Source: Lasiosphaeria ovina
Taxonomy: Eukaryota; Ascomycota; Sordariomycetes; Sordariales; Lasiosphaeriaceae
Length of the DNA: 64,000 bases
Direction: 5' to 3'
Assembly: GCA_033439765.1 (NCBI GenBank)
Contig: JAULSN010000007.1
Coordinates: 1,240,001 to 1,304,000, forward strand
The notes under the pieces were generated by a model that did no database searches, was not told where the DNA came from, and worked only from the letters and a program-made list of their open reading frames with translations. Below are positions 31,432 to 43,203 of the stretch, one piece after another. How positions within the stretch are numbered: position 1 is the stretch's first letter; each line of letters starts with the position of its first letter. Made by a program: the position numbers and the translations under genes.

Positions 31432-34116
31432 ATGGCGCCCAACGCGAAGCCGCCCGGGTCGCCCAGACGCCGGCTCACGCTCAAGGGCGTTGAGAGAAAA
31501 AAGCCGGGTCCCACGCCCAAGCCGCTGTCTGAAAAACTCGCAGCCAAGGCGCTGAAGCCCATCAGGCGCCTCGAGCGGTCGTACACGCGAGACCGCAAGA
31601 TCGCCGTGCTCCTGTATCTCCTCAACCACCGCATCCCCGACGTGCTCCCCCTCAAGGTGCCCCGACGGCGCATCGGCCAGCCGCGCGACGACCCCACCCA
31701 GCCTGTCATCGTAGACGAAAACGGCGAGCCCATCTGGTACCGCGCTCCCACATATACCGAGGCTTCCAAGTGGTGGAAGATACCCATTCCCACCATCCAG
31801 GGCTGGTGGGACGCCCGCGACAAGCTGCTCGAGGGCACCGGCGTCGAGCTGCCCAAAGTCGAGCACAGCGGCATCATACCCACCTTGCCTGGCCAGCCCT
31901 CGCCGTCACAGACGGCCGTCTCCAAGGATGGGACTCCTGCGGGTCCAGGGGAGCCTGCTGGGTCCGAGTCCGAGTCGCAGGTTGCTAGCGGGACCGGAAC
32001 TCCAACGGGAACCGGTCCCCAAAATATAGCCGCCGCGCCACCCGGCTCCGCACAGGGAACGCCGAATCCCGATGCCAGTGCCGCAAACCTACCCGTTCCT
32101 GCCGAGAAAACGACGACGCCGCCGCCGTACGATCAGAACAAATACCCCCAACTGCCTGCGTTGACCCCCGGTCAGCGTGTGCATACTCTTGAAAGTTTCC
32201 TGCCCACCTATGTGCCTCGGGCGGCTCCTGTCCCAGTCGACAACTGGGCAGTGTATGCAAACCCTCCCCCTGGAGGCTATCCTTCGCCTCACAGATACAC
32301 CCCACCAGGCTACCCTCCACACGGCTATCCTCCACCTCAAGGCTACCCGCCCCAAGGCTACCCGCCTCAAGGCTATCTCCCTCATGGCTATCCCCCTCAT
32401 GGCTACCGCCCTCCCCAAATCTACCATCATCACGGCTATCCTTCTGCCAACGGCGAGCCTGCCCCGCAAGGGCAGCCTCCGCTGAAAGGTCACCCTCCAC
32501 CGCAAGGACAGCCCCCACCGCGAGGGCAGACTTCGGGCCAGGGGCAACATCCGCCGCAAGGACAGCCTCCATCCCAAGGACAGCCTCAGGAACAATCTTC
32601 TGCCCAGGCGCAACCTCGGCCCCAAGGACAACCTGCAGCCCAGAAGCAACTTCAAACCCAAGGACAACCGTCAGACAAGGGGCAACCGTCTGCCCAAAAA
32701 GAGCCTCTATCCCGAGGACAGCCTCCACCAGAAGAACAGGCTCCAGCCCAGGGACAACTTCAAAAACAAGCACAGTCTCCGTCCCAAGAACAGCCTCAAG
32801 AACAGCCTTCTGCTCAGGGACAATCTTTCACCCAAGAACAGCCTTCGCTCCAAGGAGAACCCTCAGCCCAGGGACAATCTCAGTCCCAAGAACAGTCTCC
32901 AACCCAGGAACAGCCTCCAGCTCAGGGACAGCCTCCAGCTCAGGGACAGCCTCCAGCCCAGGGGCAGCCTCTAGCCAAGGGACAGCCTCTCCTATCCAGA
33001 GGACAACAACCTCTTTTACCAAAAGGACCGCCTCCCCCCCAAGGACGAGCACCCCAAGGACCGCCACCACCCCAGGGTTATCCTCCACCTCACTATATAG
33101 GCTACCCTCCACCCTATTATCCTGGCCATCCTCCGCCCCAACTTCCTGGCCATCCTCCACAACAACCTGGCCAACCTGTTGCATACTATCCCGGCCAGCC
33201 AGTACCCTATTACCCAGGTCAACCGGTGGCCTATTATCCGGGTCCCCCGCCACCGAGTCACTATCCAGGCCCCCCTCCCCCCGGCTACTACCCGGGCCAC
33301 CCTCCTCCCCACTATGCCGGACATCCTCCTCTTCATTATCTAGGGTATGCGCCTCATTACTATCTAGGACAGCCATCGCCTCACTATGTGGGCCAACCGC
33401 CTCCGCCTCCGCCACAGCCGCAGCCCCAGTATCATCACCATCAACAAAAACAACCCCCTGTGCCAATTCCTCGCACAACCCCTTCCTCAGCCATTGATGC
33501 TGCCGCAGCCGCCGTCGCCGCCGTTGTTGCCAGGACGCCAAGGACCACTGCCGTAACCACTACACGCGGAGCTCCCACCGCAGGTGCCACTACGCCTAGG
33601 GCCCCCACCGCAAGTGCCACATCCGGAGCTCCCGCTTCAAGCACCTTGGGCGCCCCGTCCAAAGCTATCAATGTCGGCCAGGGACCACCGCCAACAACCG
33701 CCCAGCCCGACTCGGAGATGCTTGAAACACCCCGGACAGTACCAGCACAGGACACCCCAGCTGACACCCCAGCTGACACCCCAGCTGACTCGGACATGCT
33801 CGAGGCCGACCAGACATCGCCAGCACAAGACAGCGTGGCTGACTTGGAAATGCTCGAAGCGGACGAAACACCGCAAGCACAGGATACTCTGGTAGACTCG
33901 GAAATATTTGATGCAGACCAGACGCCACGAGCACTGGGAAGCCCGTCCGGCTCCGAGCTGCTGAACGAAACCGACCAAACGCCACAAACACCTAACAGCC
34001 CGGCTGAGTCGAATGCCACGTCAGAGCTGGTGCCGGGCTCGACTGCGAGCTCGTCTCGCCTGTCATCCGCTGAACCAGACACAGAAATCGACATGCTCAT
34101 GGACGACATTGAGTAG
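31432..34116 (+). CDS. 894-residue Pro/Gln/Tyr-repeat protein with putative HTH N-terminus
   Basis: Single-exon gene; the ATG at 31432 is in a strong context (GCCATGG). Residues 1-145 are ordered-looking and basic (RKKPGPTPKPLSEKLAAKAL, then RLERSYTRDRKIAVLLYLLN); a segment near 110-135 (TYTEASKWWKIPIPTIQGWW) resembles a transposase- or CENP-B-type helix-turn-helix. The rest is repetitive. GYPPQ-type units span about 279-345, xGQPPx units about 345-530, YYPGxPPPxY units about 540-665, Ala/Thr-rich sequence about 680-760, then acidic DSEMLEADQTPAQD-type units with a PADT triplication (about 760-880). Composition is typical of prion-like or phase-separating proteins. I do not know its function; nuclear DNA or chromatin binding through the N-terminus is a guess. 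It converges on smd1. Confidence 0.8.
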   Translation: MAPNAKPPGSPRRRLTLKGVERKKPGPTPKPLSEKLAAKALKPIRRLERSYTRDRKIAVLLYLLNHRIPDVLPLKVPRRRIGQPRDDPTQPVIVDENGEPIWYRAPTYTEASKWWKIPIPTIQGWWDARDKLLEGTGVELPKVEHSGIIPTLPGQPSPSQTAVSKDGTPAGPGEPAGSESESQVASGTGTPTGTGPQNIAAAPPGSAQGTPNPDASAANLPVPAEKTTTPPPYDQNKYPQLPALTPGQRVHTLESFLPTYVPRAAPVPVDNWAVYANPPPGGYPSPHRYTPPGYPPHGYPPPQGYPPQGYPPQGYLPHGYPPHGYRPPQIYHHHGYPSANGEPAPQGQPPLKGHPPPQGQPPPRGQTSGQGQHPPQGQPPSQGQPQEQSSAQAQPRPQGQPAAQKQLQTQGQPSDKGQPSAQKEPLSRGQPPPEEQAPAQGQLQKQAQSPSQEQPQEQPSAQGQSFTQEQPSLQGEPSAQGQSQSQEQSPTQEQPPAQGQPPAQGQPPAQGQPLAKGQPLLSRGQQPLLPKGPPPPQGRAPQGPPPPQGYPPPHYIGYPPPYYPGHPPPQLPGHPPQQPGQPVAYYPGQPVPYYPGQPVAYYPGPPPPSHYPGPPPPGYYPGHPPPHYAGHPPLHYLGYAPHYYLGQPSPHYVGQPPPPPPQPQPQYHHHQQKQPPVPIPRTTPSSAIDAAAAAVAAVVARTPRTTAVTTTRGAPTAGATTPRAPTASATSGAPASSTLGAPSKAINVGQGPPPTTAQPDSEMLETPRTVPAQDTPADTPADTPADSDMLEADQTSPAQDSVADLEMLEADETPQAQDTLVDSEIFDADQTPRALGSPSGSELLNETDQTPQTPNSPAESNATSELVPGSTASSSRLSSAEPDTEIDMLMDDIE
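32270..33410 (+). repeat. Coding tandem repeats: GYPPQ, GQPP and YPGHPP arrays
   Basis: In-frame degenerate arrays in the 894-residue protein gene: GGCTAYCCNCCNCAA-like units (32270-32460), CAGGGACAGCCTCCA-like 15-18-nt units (32460-32990) and TATCCAGGNCAYCCNCC-like units (33080-33400). Copies at 32925-32965 are nearly identical, which suggests recent expansion. Confidence 0.9.
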
Positions 34117-34508
34117 GACGCGCGATGAAAACTTGCTTGGCTGGTTGTGCATTAAAGTTGCCTCGTGTGGCGTAATCAGCGGCCATGATTTAGAGGCCGG
34201 TGTCTATATGGTGAAGAGACATGACAGGGCAGTTAATTTATGGATGGTCACCTGAGAAGTCTTTACCACTGGAGCAGAACGCAGTGATTTGCAGAGGGTA
34301 TGTGGGGGAATAGGTGGTTGTATCGGAGGGGTGGGGGCTTGAGGATTTGTTGCTTTGCCTCAAGCTAAACAGCGCCGCGGCACTCTCACGATTGTTCTTG
34401 TAATTACTTATTAGATGATTGACTTTTTGTTGCTTTAGTCTTTGTTGTTTTGCTATTGTCATTTTGCTACAAGGGCGATGTGAAGAAAGAACATGTGAGA
34501 AAACCCGT
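34117..34508. other. Intergenic between convergent genes
   Basis: 392 bp holding the 3' flanks of the repeat-protein gene and of smd1. TG/TTG-rich; no further feature. Confidence 0.6.
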
Positions 34509-35230
34509 CTAGCCCCGTCCCCTGCCGCGACCGCCGCCACGGCCACCACCAGGACCGCCACGGCCTCTGCCGCGCCCGCCACGCATGACGCGCCCGCCAC
34601 GATCAGCGACCTCCTTGCGCGCCTTGTTCTTGGGCTTGGACGAGTCGTCGACCAGCAGCGTGTCGAGCGGCAGCGAGTCGGGCAGCACGTAGTAGCGGAT
34701 GGTGCTGCCGCGGATGTTCATCGAGTCAAGCGTTAGCGTCTCCTGGCCGCGGACCGTCATCTTGACGTTGCGCAGCGCCGTGTTCATCTGCGGTGACACC
34801 GAGGTTATGGTGCCGTGAATGATGGTGCCTGTTTTTAGAGGAAGGGTTAGCATCGTAGTCCGGCACACGCAAAAGAGCAATTCTCTTTCGCCATCTCCAA
34901 GGGACCAGTTTTTTTTTTTTCTGTGTGCTTCTTTTTTGCGAGGCACAGCTCGGGGAATCCTGACCATTCTTGAGCTCTATCGTGACGGTCTCGTTGGCGC
35001 ATTTCATGAGAAATCTAGAACCCCGCGTCTTCGGTCAGCGTCAAGCCCCTCAATTTGTTCATTGCTCTTTGGGGGGGGAGGGGGGTTGTGGTGTCTTGCC
35101 ACCGCCTGAGGTGTCGCTCAGTTGCGATGCGTGCGGGCGGTGCGGTGCGGGCGGTGCGGTGCGGGCAGGTGGAAGGCGCGACTCCAGCTTCGCGCGCGGT
35201 GTGCGCTACAACTTACCTGACCAGCTTCAT
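34509..35230 (-). CDS. smd1: Small nuclear ribonucleoprotein Sm D1
   Basis: Core Sm-ring protein of the spliceosomal U1, U2, U4 and U5 snRNPs. Exons 35230-35217, 35014-34965 and 34828-34509 give 127 residues. The first exon is 14 nt (MKLV plus two bases), then [18 protein letters not shown] and [20 protein letters not shown] cover the Sm1 motif, and [16 protein letters not shown] is the Sm2 motif. The tail after KARKEV is a Gly-Arg repeat, the usual target of arginine methylation for SMN-type assembly. All match SmD1 orthologues almost residue for residue. Introns of 202 and 136 nt are longer than most here; the second contains a poly-A/T tract. The donor of intron 2 is GTCAGG. Confidence 0.96.
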
Positions 35231-36109
35231 TTTGCCGGTTCGTTCGTTGACGACGGAGCTATTGTCCTCTTTTGTGCTGGGTTCTTGTTCGGTGTTTTGT
35301 GTGGTGTTTTGTGTGGAAAAAGTGTTGGTGGATTTTCGTCTTTTCGTCTTTTTGGTCGCGTTTGGAGGTTCGTTGTCTCTCTCACTATTGAAGCAGCCAG
35401 TTGCTGAAGGCAGGTGCGTCAATCGAGACGTTCAGAATTAAGCTTGGCCCGCCCCCAAATCTGCACTAGCGTCGTTTGCTGGCCAGTTGAGCCGGAGTTG
35501 ATCCGAGCGCTCAGCTCTGGTCACGTGCTGGGCTCTGGTCCACTCTCGCCTTATCGGTCGCGTGATAAGAATTGGAAAGCCCCTTGGGCGGGACATGGGT
35601 TGATATACCCCGCCGCCGTCAATTGTGTTGTCGCCCCGCCGTCAACACAGGCCCAAAAGCTTGTCGTATACTAACATGTCATCCGGCCTGCTCCAACAAA
35701 GGTGAAACCAGTCAAGGACTGTGTGTTATGGCCGCGTGAAGGATTAAGAATCCCAAGTGCTACTAAAATGGGCCGATGACATTATTACAAACACTAGCCC
35801 AATCCTCCGTAGCCCAGTCGTGAATTCAAAGTGTCCAGTCGCCGGTCACTGCATGTTCTGAGTATACGCCGAATACAACAGCATCGAAAGTTTGTTTAGA
35901 CAAGTGCGCTCCAGCCCACTACTCGCTTGATGTAAACACCATCCACATACACCGTAGGCAATCGGCCATTTCGGCAAGTGCGCCATATGTATATACAGAC
36001 CAAAGAGATGCCCGCCGAGATATGCCGCCATCCCCAACAAACACGGCCGTAGCTCCTCCCGAATAACCCCGAGATTCTCACACCGAGGGTCTAGGCCCTA
36101 GTGCCGTGC
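35231..36109. other. Intergenic between smd1 and pkr1
   Basis: Contains the smd1 promoter (35231-35600, with a CACGTG at about 35522) and the 3' flank of pkr1. No gene recognised. Confidence 0.55.
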
Positions 36110-36682
36110 TCACTTGTCCTTCTCGTTCTCGTTCTCCGACACCTTTTCCCACTCGTCCTCGGTGCTGGCGCTGCTCTTGGTACCCTGGCTCGCGGCCTCG
36201 TCGGCCACGCCAGCAGCCGCCCTGTGCTTCAGCTCGCCATGCGCCTCCAAGACCTCGACCTCGTTGCTGGCCGTGGCGGCGGCAGGATCAGTAACAGCCG
36301 GAGCCGGGGGCTTCGGAGGGCCCGACCGCCCTCCCCTCCGGAGGCTCGCTGTGGAAGTCGCGGTTGTCCCTTCGACCTCGGTCTCGCTGTCCTCGGACGT
36401 CAGCCCCGGCGGCCCTCCAGCGGCGGCCGCGGCCGCGCGGCGCGCCTTTTCCTCCTCCTGCTGCTGGTGTTCCTTGAGCTCCCGCGCGAACCAGTTGATG
36501 GCCGCCCAGAGGCCGCCGCACAGGCCCGACAGCACCAGGAAGTGCACGCTGTATGTCGCGATGAGGAGCGTGCCGAGCACGACTTGCAGCGCCGCGAACG
36601 TGACGTTTGTGGCGACCAGGAGCGTCGGCGTGGGGCCTGGCGTGAAGATGGACTCGAAGAGGTCTCGGAAAAAGGACGCCAT
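36110..36682 (-). CDS. pkr1: V-ATPase assembly factor Pkr1
   Basis: Small ER membrane protein needed to assemble the Vo sector of the vacuolar H+-ATPase. Single exon, 190 residues. The N-terminus MASFFRDLFESIFTPGPTPT matches the family signature (F-x-x-LWESxFxPG in yeast). Two membrane helices follow, about residues 20-45 (LLVATNVTFAALQVVLGTLL) and 46-68 (VHFLVLSGLCGGLWAAINWF). The rest is a charged, disordered tail rich in Ala, Glu and Pro (residues 70-190), much longer than in the 122-residue yeast protein but usual for filamentous fungi. The start is in a good context (GACGCCATGG). Confidence 0.9.
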   Translation of the reverse strand: MASFFRDLFESIFTPGPTPTLLVATNVTFAALQVVLGTLLIATYSVHFLVLSGLCGGLWAAINWFARELKEHQQQEEEKARRAAAAAAGGPPGLTSEDSETEVEGTTATSTASLRRGGRSGPPKPPAPAVTDPAAATASNEVEVLEAHGELKHRAAAGVADEAASQGTKSSASTEDEWEKVSENENEKDK

Positions 36683-39289
36683 GGTTTTTCTTTAATGACC
36701 GAGACGGGGGGGGGGTCCTAGATAGATTCTCGGCCGAAAGGAGGCGGGGAGGGCGAGATGAGAGAAATGGACTTTCGTTGCTGCGACCCGGCCGTCGTCT
36801 CTTTTTCGCTGCCCTTGTCGCTTTCAAGGCTAGGGAAGCTTTTTGAACCGGCAGGGATGAGCCTGCTGCAGGGTCGCTTCTGATATCGCGTCGTGTGGGG
36901 TTGCGCTTATGGCGGTATCGTTTACAACTTGCAGCTCTTCTACGCGGCGCGTTTTTGGATCATAGGCGGGTATGAGAGGTCGTTGTTTTGTTGCGACTGG
37001 CAGAGAAGCATTCCTCATCAGCCCAAAAGTTCGGGGTTCGGAAAGCGAGGGGTCAAGGTAAGGAAGGTACCTTATTTAAACAGCCCGAGAGAGAAAAACC
37101 GGCAGCCTAAAAAAACGAGCAGGCGGCCAAAGACACCGTTGCAAGTTGATACAGTCTTCCCGCTCCCTTCGACTCACACTTTTGACTAGTCTAGTTGCTG
37201 GTTACTGGTTACTATCTTGTTGACAACGTGGTGTTTATTTGTTGTTTGGCCGAAAGCACTTGGGTCTGTATCGGGCCAGCCACGGGATGCAAGGGGAGGC
37301 CCGGTGGTCAGGCAGAGATATGACCTGACCTAGGCTCCCCTCCAGTGATGATGACAACGCAGAAAAATGACCCGGCGTATGTACCGAAGAACTACAGAGT
37401 GCAAATGGGCCGGCACAACAAGCTGACAGCACCGGAACACGAGCAAGGGGTTCACTTTGCAGTTATACTATGCTGGTCAGATCAGAGAAAAGAGTCAGCT
37501 TAGCATACGCGCAAACTGCCGTAAAACTCGACTTACCACATAGAACAAAAAGCTCGATGCGCGACGTTGCCGCCGTTCCTTGACCTAAGAGCCCCGAATA
37601 GCGCCGGCGGGAAGGGGCAGGAGACCCTAGGTGCGTGCCTTCCCAAGCCTCGGGCGGGCAGGTGGGATGTGGATGGCTCCCCCTCAAGCCCACCCGACTG
37701 CCGGAGCTTGTTCCTTGCCCTGCTTCCATCCAGCTGCTTAAGGTTGCCATCCATCCCTACGTCTAGTATGTAAGGTAGTTCCATCCTCCACTCGTGTGCC
37801 ATTTCTGTATCAGAAATAATACGTCTTCAACAACAGCGGTTTGCCTCTTTGTCACTGCTGTCCCGCTGCTCGCATCACGGGAGTGCAGAAGCTTATCGCT
37901 GGGAATCTGGAGACACCCGACGCACAAAACCCGGTCGGGCAGCTCGATCGGCACACTCCCAGCTGATATGGCTTGGTGCTTGGTGGTCGCGCAAACCTGT
38001 TTCCCGTCCACCGAAGTTCATGGTGCAAGGTTGTCATGAGATAAGCAACCGCATGCTGTCCTGCTAGGAGCCGGAGGCCAGGGCAGGCCCGGAACGGGAC
38101 TGAGGCATGCGGACAGGCGGGGTTTCCGCTGTTCCAGACGTCTTCTTTCAGCTTCTCCAGCTACGTATTGCGGGAGTCTACAAGGCAGCACGTAGTACGG
38201 AATACCGAGGTAATGTATGTACTGCGTGCTGTAGGTACCTAAGGTAAATATATCCTCATGTACGCTACATTACACAGCAGCACTGGAAGACCCCGTGCGT
38301 AGCCCGACTCTGGCCGGCTTACGTACTACGAAGGGCTGCAAGACACCTGGCGGCCCTCGCCGGCTGCTTGCCGAAGCGCACTCTATCCGTGCTGAGAACA
38401 ATTTACCGCCCCCTGGGTCTTGTTGCACGTCTTCTCGAGTCATCCTCTGGCGCAATGGTACAATGGTGCAATGTCTAGGAAATGTAGTTCTAGATGCTGT
38501 CGTCGTGTTCCCTACTCTGCGAATTCAGACGAGAAGCCAAAGTATGGCCTGGGGTGGCCAAAGACGCACGGTGCAGGTTGATTTGGTCCAGGCTAGGCCC
38601 GGTCTAGAGCGCGGCGGGGCCCTTCGCTGGGGCTGGCCTGGGCAGCCGCCAGCGGGCGGGATATCAGACTGCCTGCACGAAACATCGGTAACCCAATTCA
38701 TCACTCGTACCACCCGACACCTATCCGGCATCAACAAGACGCAGCGCAGCGCCAGCCAGACAGCCAGACAGCCTCGATCAAGCTCGCTCACCAGTCTCAA
38801 TACCCCGCCCCTGTGCAACGGCACTAAGGTAGTCCACACGATAGGCGCTCGCGCGCGAGGTGGCGACACACGCTCTTTCCGTCGACCGCTCGCTCTCATC
38901 TCTGGGTAGCTTCAACAATCCATCCATCCATCCCATTCTCCACACCGCACTAAGGTAGCCCACCGCCACCGCCACCGCCACCGCCCAACCACGACAAGGC
39001 CACGACCACGACCACAACCACAACTTAACATAACATAACCACAAACCCTGACCACTTTCTACGCTACCCAGCAAAACCCCTAGGTATCTGGGCGATCCCG
39101 CCTCCGGATCGCCTACACTGCTCGTTGCGGACGGCTTCCACGCCAGGCCGCCCTCGTGCTACTTGCTGGTGTCCCGGGATCCAAATCCAAATCCCCAACT
39201 CCCGCTCGACGCGCGGGCCGTGAAGAGGCGCCCTCGGATGAGCTATCGACGCTGCTGCACACGCTGCGATAGATAACGCTACTGCCACG
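36683..39289. promoter_or_regulatory. Divergent intergenic region of pkr1 and the F-box gene
   Basis: 2.6 kb between divergently transcribed starts. 38930-39060 is C/A-rich, with a (CACCGC)4 tract (38961-38984) and ACCACG/ACCACA repeats, and probably belongs to the F-box gene leader. TACCTAAGGTA-type motifs lie at 38232-38248. Open frames such as 38295-38909 lack recognisable domains. Confidence 0.5.
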
Positions 39290-42056
39290 ATGGCCTCACC
39301 TCAGGTGGCTCCTTCGAACGAAGAGGCGGACAGGATTATATCCGACTACCTCAAGGGAAAGGACCAGCAATGGAAGGCCTTCTTTGAACGAAAGGGCCGT
39401 CTCACACTGCTTGAGCTTCCCGTCGACATTCTGCGTCTGATAGTTAGGGAGGCACGCCGTCCCCCATACCCATACCCTCCCCTGACTCTGCTGCTACTCC
39501 GCAGCCTGCCGAGGTAGTCTGGCTAACAGGTCCCCAATCTAATACAATGCAGATAACGCACACGAACGACCTGACAGCTCTCGCACTGGCCAATTCGGCC
39601 CTCTACAACCTCGCGGTGCCGCTAATCTACTCGAGGTTTGATATTGTGTGGCCCGATGGCAACACGCTGTCGGCCCAGTCCAAGAACGTCGATGCCCTGA
39701 CCTACGGGCTGTCGACGCTCTGCCTGGGCAGCGCATTTGCCCGCTCTACGCGCAAGGCCTTCCAGCCTGTCACGCGGCCCTTGGCCAAGTTCGCAGGCAA
39801 CGAGTATGCGAAATACATTAAGAAGTTCTCGCTGGGGAACGGCCCCGGCGAGTGGGTCAACGAGTACATGATCACCAAGGAGAGCGGCAAGATGCTGGGC
39901 ACCCTTGTTGCTATCGCGGCTACCAAGATGAAGAACCTCGAGACTTTTGTCTGGGACATGCCGACCGGCGTGCTCTCCGACATCTTCATGGCCTTGGCAT
40001 CGCAGGCCGACCAGCCCGATCGCGAATGCAAGTTGAGCCGCGTCTGGATCAGGTGGCACGACAATTCAGACCCGAGCGCTCTTTTGGCGCCGTCGAATGC
40101 CACCCCCGTGCCCGTCGCCCCTGCCCTGGTCCCTGTCGGCAGCCAGCTCACCCCCATCGGCATCATGCTGCCGGAAAATGCCAGCCACCCAACCCCCAGA
40201 GGGCCCTTGTCGTACTCGCAATATCCCTGCGAGTATCCCACGTTCAGCGTCTTGCCGCCGCTCAAGAGCTTGACGGTGCTGGACATTGACGAGCTGACCT
40301 ATCTGGACGAGATGGCGGTGCTCATCGAGCGCTCTAAGGACTCTCTGCAGGAGCTCAGGGTTGGGATATCGGCAAAGGCGTCGCATAAGGACTTTGTGCA
40401 GACGTGGGACGGCCCCACCCTAAGACAAATAGACCACAAAACGCGGTGGCCCGGCGAGAGCACCATTGGCGAGAGACGTCTCGGGGGTGTTCTAGGAGTT
40501 TTGGTGGGCCACATATATGACATTAGGAAACGGGTACCAAGAGGTAAGGACAAGTCCAGCACCGATATTTCTGTCGTAGAGATACCGTCACCAACCATGC
40601 CCGCGTCACCAACAGGCACCCCAGCAGCGACGCCTACCGCCACGCCATCGCTCGGCACTCCCTCGTCTGCACAGGCCGCGGGTGGCCAGCAGGCGCTGCC
40701 AAAGGTGCAAACACAGTCAAGGGGATCCAAGCCTGCCAAGACAACTCAGGTGGCGAGAAAGCGACTGGACGGCAAGCTCAAACTGCAGACGCTGGAGCTC
40801 GAGCGAATCCCGCTGTCGATGGCGGTCTGCAGGCACGCCATTGACTGGACGGTACTGTCGAGCTTGACTCTGCTCGACTGCTCGCAGCATGAAAACCTCT
40901 GGAAAATGCTGCGAAAACAGTTCGTGCCCAGGCCCACGGTGTCCGATGTCGCCTTGGCATCCAGCAACAGGACATCGCCGCCAGAAAGCCATCTGCAGTA
41001 CCATCTCGCCCTCAAATACATACACACCGACACGACAACGCCTGCCCTGGTTTCATTTCTAAAGGAGACCCTGGCTCCAAACTCGCTTGAGGTCTTGTTT
41101 CTGCAGGATCGCAGGCGCACCGGCTCTGGACCCCCGCCCGTGATACTCGAAGTCGTCTTCAAAGCCCTGAAGAGGCACCGGTTGAGCCTGCGGAAGCTTC
41201 TCTTGGACAGCAGTGCGAAGCAGACTGGCATTGGCTCGTCGACAACCGCCGACAACACGCGGTGGCGGGCCTGGGTGCTCACGACGGATGTGTTGCGCTA
41301 TATCACAAGCGGTCGCATGAAGAACCTGCGAGAGCTGGCCGTTTCTATCGACTACAAGGACTGGGTGAGTTCTATCCGCAACTACTGTTTGCCTCTGGCT
41401 AGAGAGGCAGTCACTAACGCAGCATGTAGCATACGTTTCTCCAGCGTCTCCCCAACCTTGCGCAGCTCCGGTCAATCAACATCCCGCACCTGGCCGACTA
41501 TGTCACTGCCAATTTCGAGCCGAAAGAGCTCGCGAACCAGATTGCCGACATCATCACGCTTAAGCCCGAGATTCGCCTGTGCTATGCCGGCATCGCGAAC
41601 AAGTGCTTTGAGATTCTCGAGACGTGCGACACGGGCCCGTCTTCGGGAGCCACCGGCGCTGGTTATCCGGACGGCCCAATTGCCGCCGCCAACGTCAACG
41701 CGCATGTAAACGGCGCCGGCGCCAACGGCGACAATGCGGGGCACGTGGTCGACGAGGACGAAGACGAGACGACGTCGGAAGAAGACGACGGCGGAGACAA
41801 TGCGGCCGAGTCCACAGATGAGGACGAGGACGACAATACCCCGACGACAGCCACGAGCGACCCGGAGGTGACGCAAAGCGACAACGAAGAGGCGCCGGCT
41901 GACGAGGACGAGGATGGCGAGGATAGCGACGACCAGGATGACGACGACGACGGCTTTGTCGAGCCAGACTTGGGCAAGGTCACGCTACGGATCAGGGAGA
42001 TTTTGTTTTATGATGACAAGGTCGCCATATTTAGGGCCCGCCACGGCAGGCTGTGA
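39290..42056 (+). CDS. F-box protein (SCF substrate receptor type)
   Basis: Predicted adaptor of an SCF ubiquitin ligase, 866 residues. Exons 39290-39451, 39553-41364 and 41430-42056. The F-box begins at residue 43 (LPVDILRLIVRE) and continues across the first intron into ITHTNDLTALALANSALYNL and VPLIYSRFDIVW. The spacing of the F-box requires the exon to end after GAG at 39451, so the donor is GC (GAG|GCACGC) with an AG acceptor at 39551-39552. A GT alternative at 39443 would delete VRE. A leucine-rich-repeat-like body follows (LKSLTVLDIDELTYLDEM, LQTLELERIPLSM, NSLEVLFLQDRR, MKNLRELAVSID, LPNLAQLRSINIP), with a Pro/Thr-rich insert at about 420-480. The C-terminus has a long Asp/Glu run (about 760-840). 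The substrate is unknown. Confidence 0.82.
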
Positions 42057-43203
42057 TGGGCGAGGGTTTTGATGCTCAAGCTAAGAAAGGGGAGAAAGGA
42101 TGACCGGGAGCGAGGGTAAATGCATGAGGAGTTTAACTGGGTTTTTTGGGGAAGATGGAAGAAAAAACACATACACCCATATACTACGCGTAGTTTTCTG
42201 GTTGTCTTTTTGATGTTGCTGCTGCTGCCGATGTTGGAGGACTCGGGAGGTTAATGATTCAAACAACACGCCGTGACAGAAGCTTTGCTGTGTTTTGTGC
42301 GCTTGCAGGCACGTAAGGCAGGGCACGGCAGATGTTCTCTCTCCCCCTTTTTGGTCTTGACGTCCCGGCCTATATACGCCGAGGGATTGTGCGGTGGTGA
42401 AAGTGATGGGCGGGAAGCCAGCTTCGTTTACGATTTCGTTTACCTGCGTTTCGCATGTCGTGAGCAGCAACCCAACGAGCGAGCTAGCGAATTGGCAGGG
42501 TTGAACTGGGCCGGGAAAGGCAAAGGGAAAATCAAGGCAGGGTATTAATCTAGGGACGAAATGAGCGGCAGGATATCTATCTCTCTATATATCTGGGGAG
42601 TCGAGATAGGCTGGGAACGAAAAGGAAAGGAAAGGAATGGGAGGGGAAGGGGTGGGAAGGAGTTGTTTTTATTATAAACTCCCTTTTTTTATTCTAAATG
42701 TGAAGCTGTGCACTTGTTGCTTTGTTTACAATCTAACACTTGAATGTTTGCTAGCGGGAGATTTGAAAGGCCTCAACTTAGTACCTACCTACCAAGGTAC
42801 CTTGCGGTTCGCCCAAAAGGTTTTTCGCTGAGGGAGACAATAGCTATTGGGATTCCTATTTTAGAACCCCAGAGGCGTGCCTAATACTCTCTGTGGGAGT
42901 GGACAATGTGTGCATTGGCTAACTAACTCGTGGAGGAGGAAATCTCCCTACTAAATGTGTGGGCGAGAGCTCCAGGGCGGGGCTAGTTCCCACGTGCCCA
43001 GTCATGTGTGGTGCTACCCCGCCACACTCTCTCTCTTAGAAATTCCTCTCAAAGCCTTTCCTAACCGGTTTATTTGCCAGCCTATGTAATCCCGTCTTTA
43101 TTCTTCATAGGTACTTACCCACATATTGGGACTGGACTGTGCTTGATTTGTTTTATATATTCTATATCACTACAAAAAACGGTGTTTCTGCTATACGGCT
43201 TGA
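42057..43203. other. Intergenic, turning AT-rich
   Basis: 3' flank of the F-box gene (to about 42.7 kb) followed by AT-richer DNA. GGTACC/ACCTACCTACC motifs at 42780-42802. No gene recognised. Confidence 0.5.

Noticed and set aside
31985..33541. 262- and 237-codon minus-strand frames
   Set aside because: They mirror the Pro/Gln repeats of the plus-strand gene; repeat periodicity keeps antisense frames open.
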